Origin: Candidatus Woesearchaeota archaeon | Lineage (GTDB): Archaea > Nanobdellota > Nanobdellia > Woesearchaeales > GW2011-AR4 | Direction: 5' to 3' | DNA: 35,079 nucleotides | Assembly: GCA_016192985.1 (NCBI GenBank) | Contig: JACPTC010000015.1 | Span: forward strand, 1 to 35,079 | Shown here: positions 22,639 to 29,742 of the stretch, one piece after another | Numbering within the stretch: position 1 is the stretch's first letter | How the letters are laid out: each line of letters opens with the position of its first letter | Translations under genes and position numbers: made by a program | Notes under the pieces: model-generated | What the model was told of the DNA's origin: nothing | The model's input: the letters and a program-made list of their open reading frames with translations, nothing else | Databases searched by the model: none

Positions 22639-23128
22639 TGCGTTTATTGGAGTTGGCTCTAATTTGGGAAACAAGCTGGAAAATATAAGAAAGGCAATGA
22701 GTTTGATAAAAGAAAGGTGTAAAATTCTGAAGATTTCGCATTTATACAAAACAGAGCCCGTTGGCTTCAAAAGCCAGCAATGGTTCTTGAACTGCGCTGC
22801 AAAGGCGCAAACCAGCTTAAAGCCAAAAGAATTGCTTGAATTTTTGCTTTCTATAGAAAAGAAATTGGGCAGGGTTAGGACAATCAGGTACGGGCCAAGA
22901 ACGATTGACTTGGATATTCTCTTCTACGATGACATGATAATAAGGGAGGACAACCTTGTGGTGCCGCATCCTAGGCTGCATGAAAGGCTGTTTGTTTTAG
23001 TGCCATTAAAAGACATCTGCCCTGATTTTATCCATCCTGCACTGAATAAGACAATCAGCGAGCTTTGCTCATCCGCCAGCAATTCAAAGGTTTCAAAGCT
23101 TCAAACTGAAGAAAACTATTTAAATTAA
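22631..23128 (+). CDS. folK: Hydroxymethyl-dihydropterin pyrophosphokinase
   Basis: 165 residues of the HPPK family: GVGSNLGNKLENI at the N-terminus, LYKTEPVGFKSQQWFLNCAA in the pterin site, and the ATP/metal site GPRTIDLDILFYDD followed by VPHPRLHERLFVLVPL. It activates the pterin for FolP. It is the last gene of the folate operon; a T-poor 20-bp gap separates it from the following truncated lrp gene. No dihydrofolate synthase (folC) or reductase gene is seen in the window. Confidence 0.96.
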   Translation: MADAFIGVGSNLGNKLENIRKAMSLIKERCKILKISHLYKTEPVGFKSQQWFLNCAAKAQTSLKPKELLEFLLSIEKKLGRVRTIRYGPRTIDLDILFYDDMIIREDNLVVPHPRLHERLFVLVPLKDICPDFIHPALNKTISELCSSASNSKVSKLQTEENYLN

Positions 23129-23148
23129 AGATTATTTGACATTAAATT

Positions 23149-23475
23149 ATGGACAAATTAGACATTGGCATTATAGAAATCCTGTTAAAAAACTCAAGGA
23201 CGCCATTCATGGAAATAGCGAGAAGACTAAAGGTTTCTGAATCCACAATAAGAAAAAGAGTTTTGAATCTTGAGAAAAAAAGCATTATTAAAAAATATTC
23301 TCTGGTGGTGGACACAAGCAAAATAGGCTTCAGCCACATGGCTTTAGTCGGGGTTGATGTAGTGCCTGAAAGGTATCTGGATGTGGCAAAAAAGCTTACA
23401 GAGTTTGATGGTATCAAATATGTTGCTTCTTCAACAGGCGACCATATGTTTATGCTTGAAGTTAGGATACTTTAA
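23149..23475 (+). pseudogene. Truncated Lrp/AsnC-family regulator
   Basis: 108 residues closely similar to the intact paralogue at 24500 (for example SESTIRKRV, VDTSKIGFSHMALVGVDV, VAKKLTEFDGIKYVASSTGDHMFM). The winged helix is complete, but the ligand-sensing RAM domain stops after LEVRIL, about 35 residues short. Just past the stop another frame reads YFKRDFVDNNELV, which resembles the missing SSDLRNFISAKIES part of the paralogue, so an indel near 23463-23472 probably broke it. It may still make a DNA-binding fragment, but is more likely decaying. Confidence 0.75.
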
Positions 23476-23505
23476 AAGGGACTTTGTAGATAATAATGAG
23501 CTAGT

Positions 23506-24087
23506 TTAGACTTCTTTACTTGCTTTAATAATTTCTACCAAATCTTTTTTAACATTGTCATGGCTACCTTTTAAATTCTCATCAATAGACAAATTTTCTC
23601 TTTCATTATTATTTGTTCCTTCATTTTTATCGTTGGAATTGGTAGGTTCTTCTTCTAATGCTGTATTAATAGTAGCTGCTTCCACGTCTTCAGTATCTTC
23701 CTTCTCTAATTTTGTACCTGTACCATAAATAAATTCTTCATGCATATAATTGTAATCAAAATTTATTTCATTAGGCTTAATTTCATCCTCATCTTTTCCT
23801 ATTTTAGGAACATAGTTAGCATAATGAAGTATATCATCTGCCGCTCTAGCTGCCCTTAGCACATGCTTTGTATCATATCTCTGCTCAATTCTATGTAAAG
23901 CGTCACGATGATGAAGCCAAACACCCCAAGGTGAATGCAATGTTTCTGGCGGGTCTTCTACCTCAGCAGGCTGCATTCCCAATAAGCTGGAAGTTGGAAA
24001 ACTCAATATTCCTTCGATACCTCCTGTATTGGCTTTTGCTACATTACTGTCCTGCAAAAATCCACTATAAAATACCCCTTTTTCCAT
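23506..24087 (-). CDS. Acidic protein of unknown function
   Basis: 193 residues from the ATG at 24085-24087 (MEKGVFYSGFLQD); the track start at 24135 would overlap the upstream gene by 26 bp. The N-terminal half is a compact domain with PPETLHSPWGVWLHHRDALHRIEQRYDTKHVLRAARAADDILHYANYVPKIG, rich in His and aromatic residues; the C-terminal 90 residues are very acidic and low in complexity (EKEDTEDVEAATIN.., NSNDKNEGTNNNERE). No family recognised. It lies behind the small membrane protein gene, whose control region has the same palindrome as ftr1, so a link to metal uptake is possible but unproven. Confidence 0.55.
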   Translation of the reverse strand: MEKGVFYSGFLQDSNVAKANTGGIEGILSFPTSSLLGMQPAEVEDPPETLHSPWGVWLHHRDALHRIEQRYDTKHVLRAARAADDILHYANYVPKIGKDEDEIKPNEINFDYNYMHEEFIYGTGTKLEKEDTEDVEAATINTALEEEPTNSNDKNEGTNNNERENLSIDENLKGSHDNVKKDLVEIIKASKEV

Positions 24088-24109
24088 AACTATTCCACAA
24101 AAATTTACT

Positions 24110-24313
24110 TCAATCCTGAACTGATTTGGCCACATAGTAGCCGGTAATTCCGCTAATCAATGGCAAAAGTGCAGGAGCAAAAGGGCCAAGCAAAGGTATT
24201 GAAAGGTATGCGGCTGGTGCCAGCAAATAGCCCATGTAACCGATTGTTGCTCCTGCACCTGCAAGCATAATGTGATGTGGGTCTGCACCCTTAACAACAT
24301 CATCTATAGCCAT
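24110..24313 (-). CDS. Small glycine-rich membrane protein
   Basis: 67 residues with two hydrophobic stretches (IMLAGAGATIGYMGYLLAPAAYLSIPLLG and APALLPLISGITGYYVAKS) and an N-terminal DPHH motif. A GAGGTGA ribosome binding site lies a few bases before the ATG. A TATA-like TTTATTTAAAT (24336-24346) and the palindrome TTAACAATTGTTAA lie upstream. No family recognised. It is the first gene of a two-gene minus-strand unit, divergent from the intact lrp gene. Confidence 0.65.
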   Translation of the reverse strand: MAIDDVVKGADPHHIMLAGAGATIGYMGYLLAPAAYLSIPLLGPFAPALLPLISGITGYYVAKSVQD

Positions 24314-24349
24314 AAACTCACCTCAAATATCAAAACATTTAAATAAAAG

Positions 24350-24363
24350 TTAACAATTGTTAA
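24350..24363. promoter_or_regulatory. 14-bp palindromic operator, copy 1
   Basis: TTAACAATTGTTAA, perfectly self-complementary, between the small membrane protein gene (minus) and lrp (plus), just upstream of the minus-strand TATA-like box. An identical copy lies before ftr1. AT-rich palindromes of this length suit Lrp-family dimers. Confidence 0.7.
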
Positions 24364-24499
24364 GTTAAAAGTTAATTTATAAGCTTTATTGATGTATTTT
24401 CAAAATAATAACGAGAAATTTTGGTTTAATTATTAAGAAGCGTTACAAAAACTATGTTTTTCACCAAAAAATTAAAACCAATAATAAAGGCAAACAAAA

Positions 24500-24931
24500 A
24501 TGCTTGATGAAACTGATATAGGAATTTTAAGAATTTTAAGGCAGAATGCAAGAACACCATTTTTAGATATAGCAAAAAAATTGCGAATTTCAGAATCGAC
24601 AATAAGGAAAAGAGTAAAAGATTTGGAACAAAAAGGAGTTATAAAAAAATATTCTGCAATAGTTGAACCATCAAAATTAGGCTACGGAAGCGTTGCCCTG
24701 GTTGGAATTGATGTTAAGCCAGAAAAATTCTTGGAAGTTGCTAAAAAGCTTACTGAGTTAGACAACATTAAATTTGTTGCAACAAGCACAGGAGACCATA
24801 TGATAATGACAGAGATTTGGATGGAAAATTCTAGTGACTTAAGAAATTTTATTTCTGCAAAGATTGAAAGTATAGAAGGAGTTACAAGAACTTGCCCAGC
24901 GATATTGATGGAAAGATTAAAAGAAGTATAA
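24500..24931 (+). CDS. Lrp/AsnC-family transcriptional regulator
   Basis: A full-length, 143-residue Lrp/AsnC protein: N-terminal winged helix (DIGILRILRQNARTPFLDIAKKLRISESTIRKRVKDLEQKGVIKKYSAIV) and C-terminal RAM ligand-binding domain (SVALVGIDVKPEKFLEVAKKLTELDNIKFVATSTGDHMIMTEIW..). Such proteins form dimers and octamers and sense amino acids or other small molecules. It has two palindromes nearby, one in its own divergent control region and one before the next gene, ftr1, which makes it the best candidate for binding both. Effector unknown. Confidence 0.9.
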   Translation: MLDETDIGILRILRQNARTPFLDIAKKLRISESTIRKRVKDLEQKGVIKKYSAIVEPSKLGYGSVALVGIDVKPEKFLEVAKKLTELDNIKFVATSTGDHMIMTEIWMENSSDLRNFISAKIESIEGVTRTCPAILMERLKEV

Positions 24932-25020
24932 GCTTGATTTTTAGTTAAAATACATATTTTAGTAAAATAATAACGAATTCCGCACTTTTTTAAGCTATAT
25001 TCGCAAAGCCTTCAGAAAGC

Positions 25021-25059
25021 TTTAAATATATACACAAATTCTGAATTAACAATTGTTAA
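25021..25059 (+). promoter_or_regulatory. ftr1 promoter with palindromic operator, copy 2
   Basis: TATA box TTTAAATATA (25021-25030), then TTAACAATTGTTAA at 25046-25059. The palindrome covers the expected transcription start, so binding there should repress. It is identical to the copy at 24350-24363; the following base is G in both. Confidence 0.75.
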
Positions 25060-25074
25060 GTTTTTGGTTGACTA

Positions 25075-25896
25075 ATGCTAGAATCATTTTTGGTGACATC
25101 AAGGGAAACATTGGAAGCAAGCTTAGTTGTGGGAATTGTCCTTGCCTATCTGAACAAAACAAACAACCAAAGCTACAGGAAGACAGTCTATTATGGCATT
25201 GGATTTGGAATTCTTGCAAGCGTAATTGCAGCCTTGATTTTTACACTTTTTGCAGGTGGCTTTGAAGGCAAAACAGAGCAAATCTTTGAAGGCATGACAA
25301 TGCTTATTGGAGCATTTTTGCTTACAACCATGATACTATGGATGATGCAGCAAAGGCATATTGCAAAAGAGATTGAGGGAAAGGTTGAAAAGCATTTAAT
25401 GAGCGCGCAGCCATTGCTGAGCCATTTGGGAATTTTCATGCTTATATTCATTGCAATCATAAGGGAAGGCGTTGAGACAGTTATTTTTTTGAATGCAATA
25501 AATTATGCAAGCGGCATCAATTTCATTGGAGGTACGCTTGGAATTCTGGCAGCCATAGTTGTAGGATACATTTTCTTTGCAAGCACCAGAAGGATTAACC
25601 TGAAAAGGCTGTTCAATGTCAGCAGCATTTTGTTGATTTTATTTGCTGCTGGACTTGTAGCTCACGGAATCCACGAGTTCGAGGAAGCCGGCATTGTAAG
25701 CGGAATTGTAAGCCCTTTATTCGACATAAACCCTATTCTTAATGAAAAAGGAATTGTTGGAAGCTTTTTGAAAGGCTTGTTTGGCTACAACGGAAACCCA
25801 AGCCTGCTGGAAGTTATGGCTTATGCTGCTTATTTGGGAATTATATTTTATTTGTACAAGAGGATTGAGATTTCTATGGTTAAGGTAAACGGTTAA
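25075..25896 (+). CDS. FTR1-family iron permease
   Basis: A 273-residue protein with about seven transmembrane helices. It has two R-E-x2-E iron motifs of the FTR1/EfeU family: SRETLEASLVVG near residue 10 and IIREGVETVIFL near residue 123, plus HGIHEFEEAGIV in the last third. Family members move Fe3+ or Fe2+ across the membrane with an oxidase or periplasmic partner; none is present here. Its promoter carries a palindrome shared with the lrp intergenic region, which suggests metal- or effector-dependent repression. The next gene is convergent. Confidence 0.9.
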   Translation: MLESFLVTSRETLEASLVVGIVLAYLNKTNNQSYRKTVYYGIGFGILASVIAALIFTLFAGGFEGKTEQIFEGMTMLIGAFLLTTMILWMMQQRHIAKEIEGKVEKHLMSAQPLLSHLGIFMLIFIAIIREGVETVIFLNAINYASGINFIGGTLGILAAIVVGYIFFASTRRINLKRLFNVSSILLILFAAGLVAHGIHEFEEAGIVSGIVSPLFDINPILNEKGIVGSFLKGLFGYNGNPSLLEVMAYAAYLGIIFYLYKRIEISMVKVNG

Positions 25897-25929
25897 TTAC
25901 AGATTTGTTATGAACGAATAGGTTAAATT

Positions 25930-26718
25930 TTATCCAAAAGAAAATGTAGTCAATGGCATATAAATTATATTATTGTCTTTTCTTATTTTTTCTGTATTCG
26001 AAATAATTATTCCATAGCCTGAATCATATCTTTTAATTGCTGTTTTGACTTGCTCTTGATTTTTGTCACCGATACTAACTTCTATAGGAATTATACTATT
26101 TTTCGCATTGTGGATTAAAAAATCTACGCCTCCTTCCTCAGAATCATAAAAAATTCCTGTTGGCATGTTAACAGTCTCCATCATTCTGAATAGGTATGAA
26201 GCTACAAGATTTTCTGCAAGCACCCCCAACATTTCCCTATTCCTAATATCATAGACACCTAGTTTAAATCTGATAGCGGCATTTATTGATGGAGAAAGAA
26301 AATAATACTTCCATGGCTTTCTTATAACCTTGCCTGCACCTCCATAAGGTTTGATGCTAAAAATAAGATGAGTTTTCTCTAAAATATCCAAAATTGTTCT
26401 TACTAAAGTTGGCGATATTTTAATTCTTTCTGCCAGTTTCGCGTCTGATGTTCCGCCAGGTGTTTGCAAAGCCAAAAAGGTAAGTATCCTTGTTATGTCA
26501 TTTCTAGTGTCGGTATTAAATGATTGCAGCGCAAAGACATCTTTTTCTATAACCCTGTCAACCATGCTAAAAATCCTTTGATGGACTTCTATTTGGCTCA
26601 TATTTAATCCAAAAGGAAAGCCGCCATAACATAAGAAGTCTTCCCATATCATATCCATCCTCTTATTTAAACTCAATGTTTTTCTCATTAATTGATTTTC
26701 ATTTGCAGATACTGCCAT
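25930..26718 (-). CDS. DUF4143 protein lacking its AAA ATPase half
   Basis: 262 residues that match the C-terminal two-thirds of COG1373-type ATPases: FLCYGGFPFGL near residue 30, a winged-helix segment (TFLALQTPGGTSDAKLAERIKISPTLVRTILDILEKTHLIFSIKPY), then the DUF4143 nuclease-like fold (GVLAENLVASYLFR..DSEEGGVDFLI..IPIEVSIGDKN). The N-terminal P-loop ATPase, about 200 residues, is absent; only about 100 bp of non-coding DNA lie upstream. The D..E-x-S pattern of the C-terminal domain resembles PD-(D/E)xK enzymes. It may be a remnant or a standalone variant. Confidence 0.75.
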   Translation of the reverse strand: MAVSANENQLMRKTLSLNKRMDMIWEDFLCYGGFPFGLNMSQIEVHQRIFSMVDRVIEKDVFALQSFNTDTRNDITRILTFLALQTPGGTSDAKLAERIKISPTLVRTILDILEKTHLIFSIKPYGGAGKVIRKPWKYYFLSPSINAAIRFKLGVYDIRNREMLGVLAENLVASYLFRMMETVNMPTGIFYDSEEGGVDFLIHNAKNSIIPIEVSIGDKNQEQVKTAIKRYDSGYGIIISNTEKIRKDNNIIYMPLTTFSFG

Positions 26719-26833
26719 TGAATTAAGGGGTTACCTTAAACCTTTTTATTTTCCATATTGTAAATAACTATTTGTTGAGGAAAACTTTATATAGATTAAT
26801 TTATATTATTATCAAAGGTAAAAGGTGTTCAAA

Positions 26834-27034
26834 ATGAAAGACAAAAACTTCGAAAAATTAAGAAAGATGAATAAAAACAGATACGAGGGTAAATGTATCG
26901 GCTTGGCAGATGGAAAAGTAGTTTTTTCGGATAAAGACCCAATTAAAGTTATGGATAAATTAATGAAAAATTACTCGAATAAAGAGATAATGGTAACCAG
27001 CATACCAAAAAAGAATGTAAATTTTGTTCTATGA
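26834..27034 (+). CDS. DUF5678-like small protein
   Basis: 66 residues from the ATG at 26834; the motif AAAGGTG 6 bp upstream and the TATA box CTTTATATAG near 26785 support this start over the GTG at 26825. The sequence YEGKCIGLADGKVVFSDKDPIKVMDKL follows the pattern of DUF5678 (GKWVAIxxGKVVAxGKDxxEV), a small beta-rich domain frequent in archaea. It overlaps the next, retropepsin-like gene by 4 bp (ATGA), a pairing that suggests a two-component module. Confidence 0.75.
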   Translation: MKDKNFEKLRKMNKNRYEGKCIGLADGKVVFSDKDPIKVMDKLMKNYSNKEIMVTSIPKKNVNFVL

Positions 27035-27468
27035 TTATACAAATACCTAAAAAAGATTCTATTATCTTTGAGTATATTCCACACAATAATAAACTTAAGC
27101 CTATGGCTAATATAAAATTCCAGTATGCTGGAAATAAAGAAATATATTTTCCCGCGCTTATAGACTCTGGCGCTGATAAAAGTTGTTCATTTGTGTCAAT
27201 TGGCAAAAAATTGGGCATTGATTTCACCGATTATGATAGGCAAAAAGACATAGCATTTGGGCTGAATGGAAAAGGCGTGCCAGGTTATATTGCTCCTCTA
27301 TCCTTCTGGATAGGGAATAATTGTGTTACAGCTGAGATTGCATGGCTAAACATAAAATTTGATCCACAAAGACACTACTTTTTCTTGTTGGGTAGGGAGA
27401 TTATCTTTGAGCAGTTTGATATAGTGTTTCAGGAGCATCAAAAAAGAATTATATTCAGAAAAGTATAA
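27031..27468 (+). CDS. Retropepsin-like aspartic protease
   Basis: 145 residues with the single-domain retroviral-type protease pattern: the catalytic loop FPALIDSGADKSCSF near residue 45 and the second hydrophobic signature FFLLGREIIFEQFDIVFQEHQKRIIF near the end. The classical D-T/S-G triad is present as DSGA. It is cotranscribed with the DUF5678-like gene (4-bp overlap). In the family the active enzyme is a homodimer; the substrate is unknown, the neighbour being an obvious candidate. Confidence 0.8.
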   Translation: MIIQIPKKDSIIFEYIPHNNKLKPMANIKFQYAGNKEIYFPALIDSGADKSCSFVSIGKKLGIDFTDYDRQKDIAFGLNGKGVPGYIAPLSFWIGNNCVTAEIAWLNIKFDPQRHYFFLLGREIIFEQFDIVFQEHQKRIIFRKV

Positions 27469-27501
27469 AAGCGTTTACATTTCATCAATCTAGCCGACAA
27501 A

Positions 27502-27672
27502 ATGCTCTCTCTCAACAAAAAGCTCCAAGAAATCGGAGACAAAAACACTTTGGAAAAGCAAAAAATAGAGCAGGAAATCAGAAAAACAGACAATGAAATA
27601 GACGAATTAGTCTATCAACTTTACGGAATAACCGAAGAGGAAAAGAAAATAATTGAAGAGAGCTTGAAGTAA
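27502..27672 (+). pseudogene. Restriction-modification C-terminal tail fragment 1
   Basis: A 56-residue frame, MLSLNKKLQEIGDKNTLEKQ..TDNEIDELVYQLYGITEEEKKIIEESLK. The end IDxLVYxLYGITEEE is the hallmark of the C-terminus of Type IIG/Eco57I-like methylase-specificity proteins. The preceding in-frame codons (FINLADK) suggest loss of the rest of the gene. It ends one base before the convergent wHTH gene. Related pieces occur at 28592 and 29743. Confidence 0.75.
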
Positions 27673-28035
27673 TTATGCATTTTTAGCAGACACTGCTAGC
27701 CCTTTCATTGACGATGAAGATTTAAAATCTTGTTTAATATCTTCTTTGTCTCTAATTTCGTTCTCAATAACTTCCCAATAAAACTCTATGAATTTTTTTA
27801 CCTCTGGATTTTTTACATTCAGCTTATACAATTTAATCTTTGAGATTTTTCTTGTAGGAATTACCCATTTATCTTTTACTAATTTTTTAATTAAAATCTT
27901 TACAGTTGAATATCCCGCTTCAGAATGTTTTGCTATTTCTTTTAGGGAGTAATCCAATTCGGAGTATGTTATTAAAAAATCCAGTACTTTGTTTTTTGGA
28001 GTGCCTCCTTGTTTTTTCAAAAATAGCGATTTCAT
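27673..28035 (-). CDS. Winged-helix transcriptional regulator
   Basis: 120 residues with a winged helix in the first 70: VLDFLITYSELDYSLKEIAKHSEAGYSTVKILIKKLVKDKWVIPTRKISKIKLYKLN. The rest (NPEVKKFIEFYWEVIENEIRD..) is a helical tail common in small archaeal regulators that flank nucleotidyltransferase or defence genes. Its stop abuts the restriction-tail fragment 1 on the other strand. Target genes unknown. Confidence 0.75.
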   Translation of the reverse strand: MKSLFLKKQGGTPKNKVLDFLITYSELDYSLKEIAKHSEAGYSTVKILIKKLVKDKWVIPTRKISKIKLYKLNVKNPEVKKFIEFYWEVIENEIRDKEDIKQDFKSSSSMKGLAVSAKNA

Positions 28036-28264
28036 TTCAACACCTCTTTTTATTTAATGCCCAATCTCACTCTCTTTTTTAGGAGTTATTAAAGGTAAGG
28101 TACATTAGTTATATTATCAATATTACTTAGGTTATTTTAATTATATTTAAATGTTTTCATTTTTAGCCATATAAGTTTATAAAATTAGCCTTATAAAGCT
28201 TAAAAAATACCACAAGATTTATAAATTGTTGCATTATACACAATAGATTTTGTTTGCATTAAAC

Positions 28265-28591
28265 ATGGTAAAAGTTAAAAGAAGTGAATATATTATTATA
28301 AGCAGAGCAGTATGCAGAACTCTCTTCAAAGCAGGTTGTTTTGGTAAAGGCTCACTTTATCTTGATAATTTGGCGAAAGGTGCTACAGATAGAGAATTCT
28401 CAAAATTGCAAATTACTAAGGACAAAGTAGAAATTGTAGTTGAAGCATTAGTCAAACAGAAAATCTGCGGCAAAAAGAAAAAAAAGCATGGTTGGAAATA
28501 TTATTTAAACATGGATCGTCTTGACAAAATAAATGAGATAATTAAAGAAATTGGCAGTAATTCAACAATTCCAATATTGTTAATGTTATAA
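28265..28591 (+). CDS. Small basic protein, possible DNA-binding
   Basis: 108 residues from the ATG at 28265; the track start at 28250 is a TTG and a TATA-like ATTTATAAAT near 28216 fits either. It is Lys-rich (MVKVKRSEY.., CGKKKKKHGWKYYLN) with a helix-turn-helix-like stretch (LAKGATDREFSKLQITKDKVEIVVEALVKQKI). No family recognised. Its stop is directly followed by restriction-tail fragment 2, so its own end may have been created by recombination into that gene. Confidence 0.55.
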   Translation: MVKVKRSEYIIISRAVCRTLFKAGCFGKGSLYLDNLAKGATDREFSKLQITKDKVEIVVEALVKQKICGKKKKKHGWKYYLNMDRLDKINEIIKEIGSNSTIPILLML

Positions 28592-28678
28592 ACAGACAAC
28601 GAAATAGACGAATTGGTCTATCAATTATACGGAATAACAGAAGAGGAAAAAGGAATTATTGAGGAGAGTTTGAAATGA
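28592..28678 (+). pseudogene. Restriction-modification C-terminal tail fragment 2
   Basis: Without a start codon: TDNEIDELVYQLYGITEEEK then GIIEESLK and stop. It is almost the same as the end of fragment 1 in protein and clearly similar in DNA, with scattered silent differences, so it derives from a diverged relative and is not a fresh copy. Confidence 0.75.
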
Positions 28679-28703
28679 AAAATGGGTTTTAAAATCGAAA
28701 CAT

Positions 28704-28735
28704 TTAAATAGTTCTAAGATGTAACATACGTTACA
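28704..28735 (+). promoter_or_regulatory. TATA box and palindrome of the MNT-HEPN operon
   Basis: TTTAAATA (28704-28711), then TGTAAC-ATAC-GTTACA (28720-28735) just before the ATG at 28738. Additional GTTAC half-sites occur inside the first codons (near 28748 and 28758). It fits autoregulation by the winged helix of the first gene. Confidence 0.65.
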
Positions 28736-28737
28736 AA

Positions 28738-29319
28738 ATGAAACCGATTGTTACAAAAAAGTTACTTACGTTCTATATAGAAACCGCTAGGCAGAGAACG
28801 TGGAGCGTGTTTCTGAGATATCCTGAAAAAGAGTTCAGCCTTTCTGATATTGCAAAAGAAGCTGGTGTGGCAAAAGCCCATATAGGAGAGATTCTAAATG
28901 AATTTTACTCTCTAGGGTTAATAAATATTGTTAAATTGAGCAAAATATGGAGAATAAAAGCTAACCAACAAAGCCCAGAATTTATAAAGAGCAAGATAAT
29001 CTACAATCTCAATTTTGTTTATCAAAGCAGCTTGGTGGAATTTCTTAACGAGCGCTTCAACAATCCTAAAACAATAATCCTATTCGGAAGCTTTAGAAAA
29101 GGAGATGATATCTCAACTTCAGATATAGACATTGCAATAGAAACTGACGAAGTTTATGAATATAAAACAGTAACCACAAAAGAATTAATTGAATTTGAGA
29201 AATTAATCAATAGAAAAATCCAAATACACATATTCAATAGAAAAAATGTAGATATCAATGTGTTTAATAATATAGCAAATGGGATTATTCTACAAGGATT
29301 TTTAGAGGTAAAACCATGA
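28738..29319 (+). CDS. MNT nucleotidyltransferase antitoxin with winged helix
   Basis: 193 residues: an N-terminal winged helix (FSLSDIAKEAGVAKAHIGEILNEFYSLGLINIV) and a C-terminal minimal nucleotidyltransferase domain with ILFGSFRKGDDISTSDIDIAIE, the GSxxxG...SDIDI motif of MNT/MntA enzymes. In studied systems MntA adds AMP to the HEPN toxin and silences it. The HEPN gene follows with a 4-bp overlap (ATGA). A palindrome at the start site suggests that this protein also represses the operon. Confidence 0.88.
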   Translation: MKPIVTKKLLTFYIETARQRTWSVFLRYPEKEFSLSDIAKEAGVAKAHIGEILNEFYSLGLINIVKLSKIWRIKANQQSPEFIKSKIIYNLNFVYQSSLVEFLNERFNNPKTIILFGSFRKGDDISTSDIDIAIETDEVYEYKTVTTKELIEFEKLINRKIQIHIFNRKNVDINVFNNIANGIILQGFLEVKP

Positions 29320-29741
29320 GGAAAGAAGCAATTGAAATGTATGTTAATACCGACCAAATTAGGATAAGACATCCAGACAAAGAGAGGGTTAAATCTATAT
29401 TAGAATCAGCTAAGATAAATGCAAAGATTGCAAAAAATGTTCCTTTAGATAATGATAGCGCCACACTTGTATTCAGAGAAATTTATGAATCAATAAGGCA
29501 ATTAGGGGATGCTAAATTGTGGATGTTGGGTTATGAGCCAAGAAACCATGAGGTTTGCATGGAAATCCTTAAAGAGTCCAGCATCAAAGAAAAATTAATG
29601 CTAAACTATCTTTCAAGATTTAAAAGGATAAGAAACGATGCAAACTATAGGGGTTTTAAGGTTACTATTTGTCAAGCAAAAGAAGTAATTGATTTTTGGG
29701 ATAAGTGCTCAAATGATATCATTAAAGAAATTTTAATATAG
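29316..29741 (+). CDS. HEPN-domain protein, partner of MNT
   Basis: A 141-residue helical protein that follows the MNT gene with a 4-bp overlap. The active-site helix reads YLSRFKRIRNDANYRGFKV: Arg-Asn are kept but the His of the usual HEPN Rx4-6H ribonuclease motif is missing, with N-Y in its place. The family includes HepT toxins and other RNases; this variant could be a weak or inactive nuclease. Function is inferred from the operon. Confidence 0.8.
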   Translation: MRKEAIEMYVNTDQIRIRHPDKERVKSILESAKINAKIAKNVPLDNDSATLVFREIYESIRQLGDAKLWMLGYEPRNHEVCMEILKESSIKEKLMLNYLSRFKRIRNDANYRGFKVTICQAKEVIDFWDKCSNDIIKEILI

Positions 29742-29742
29742 C

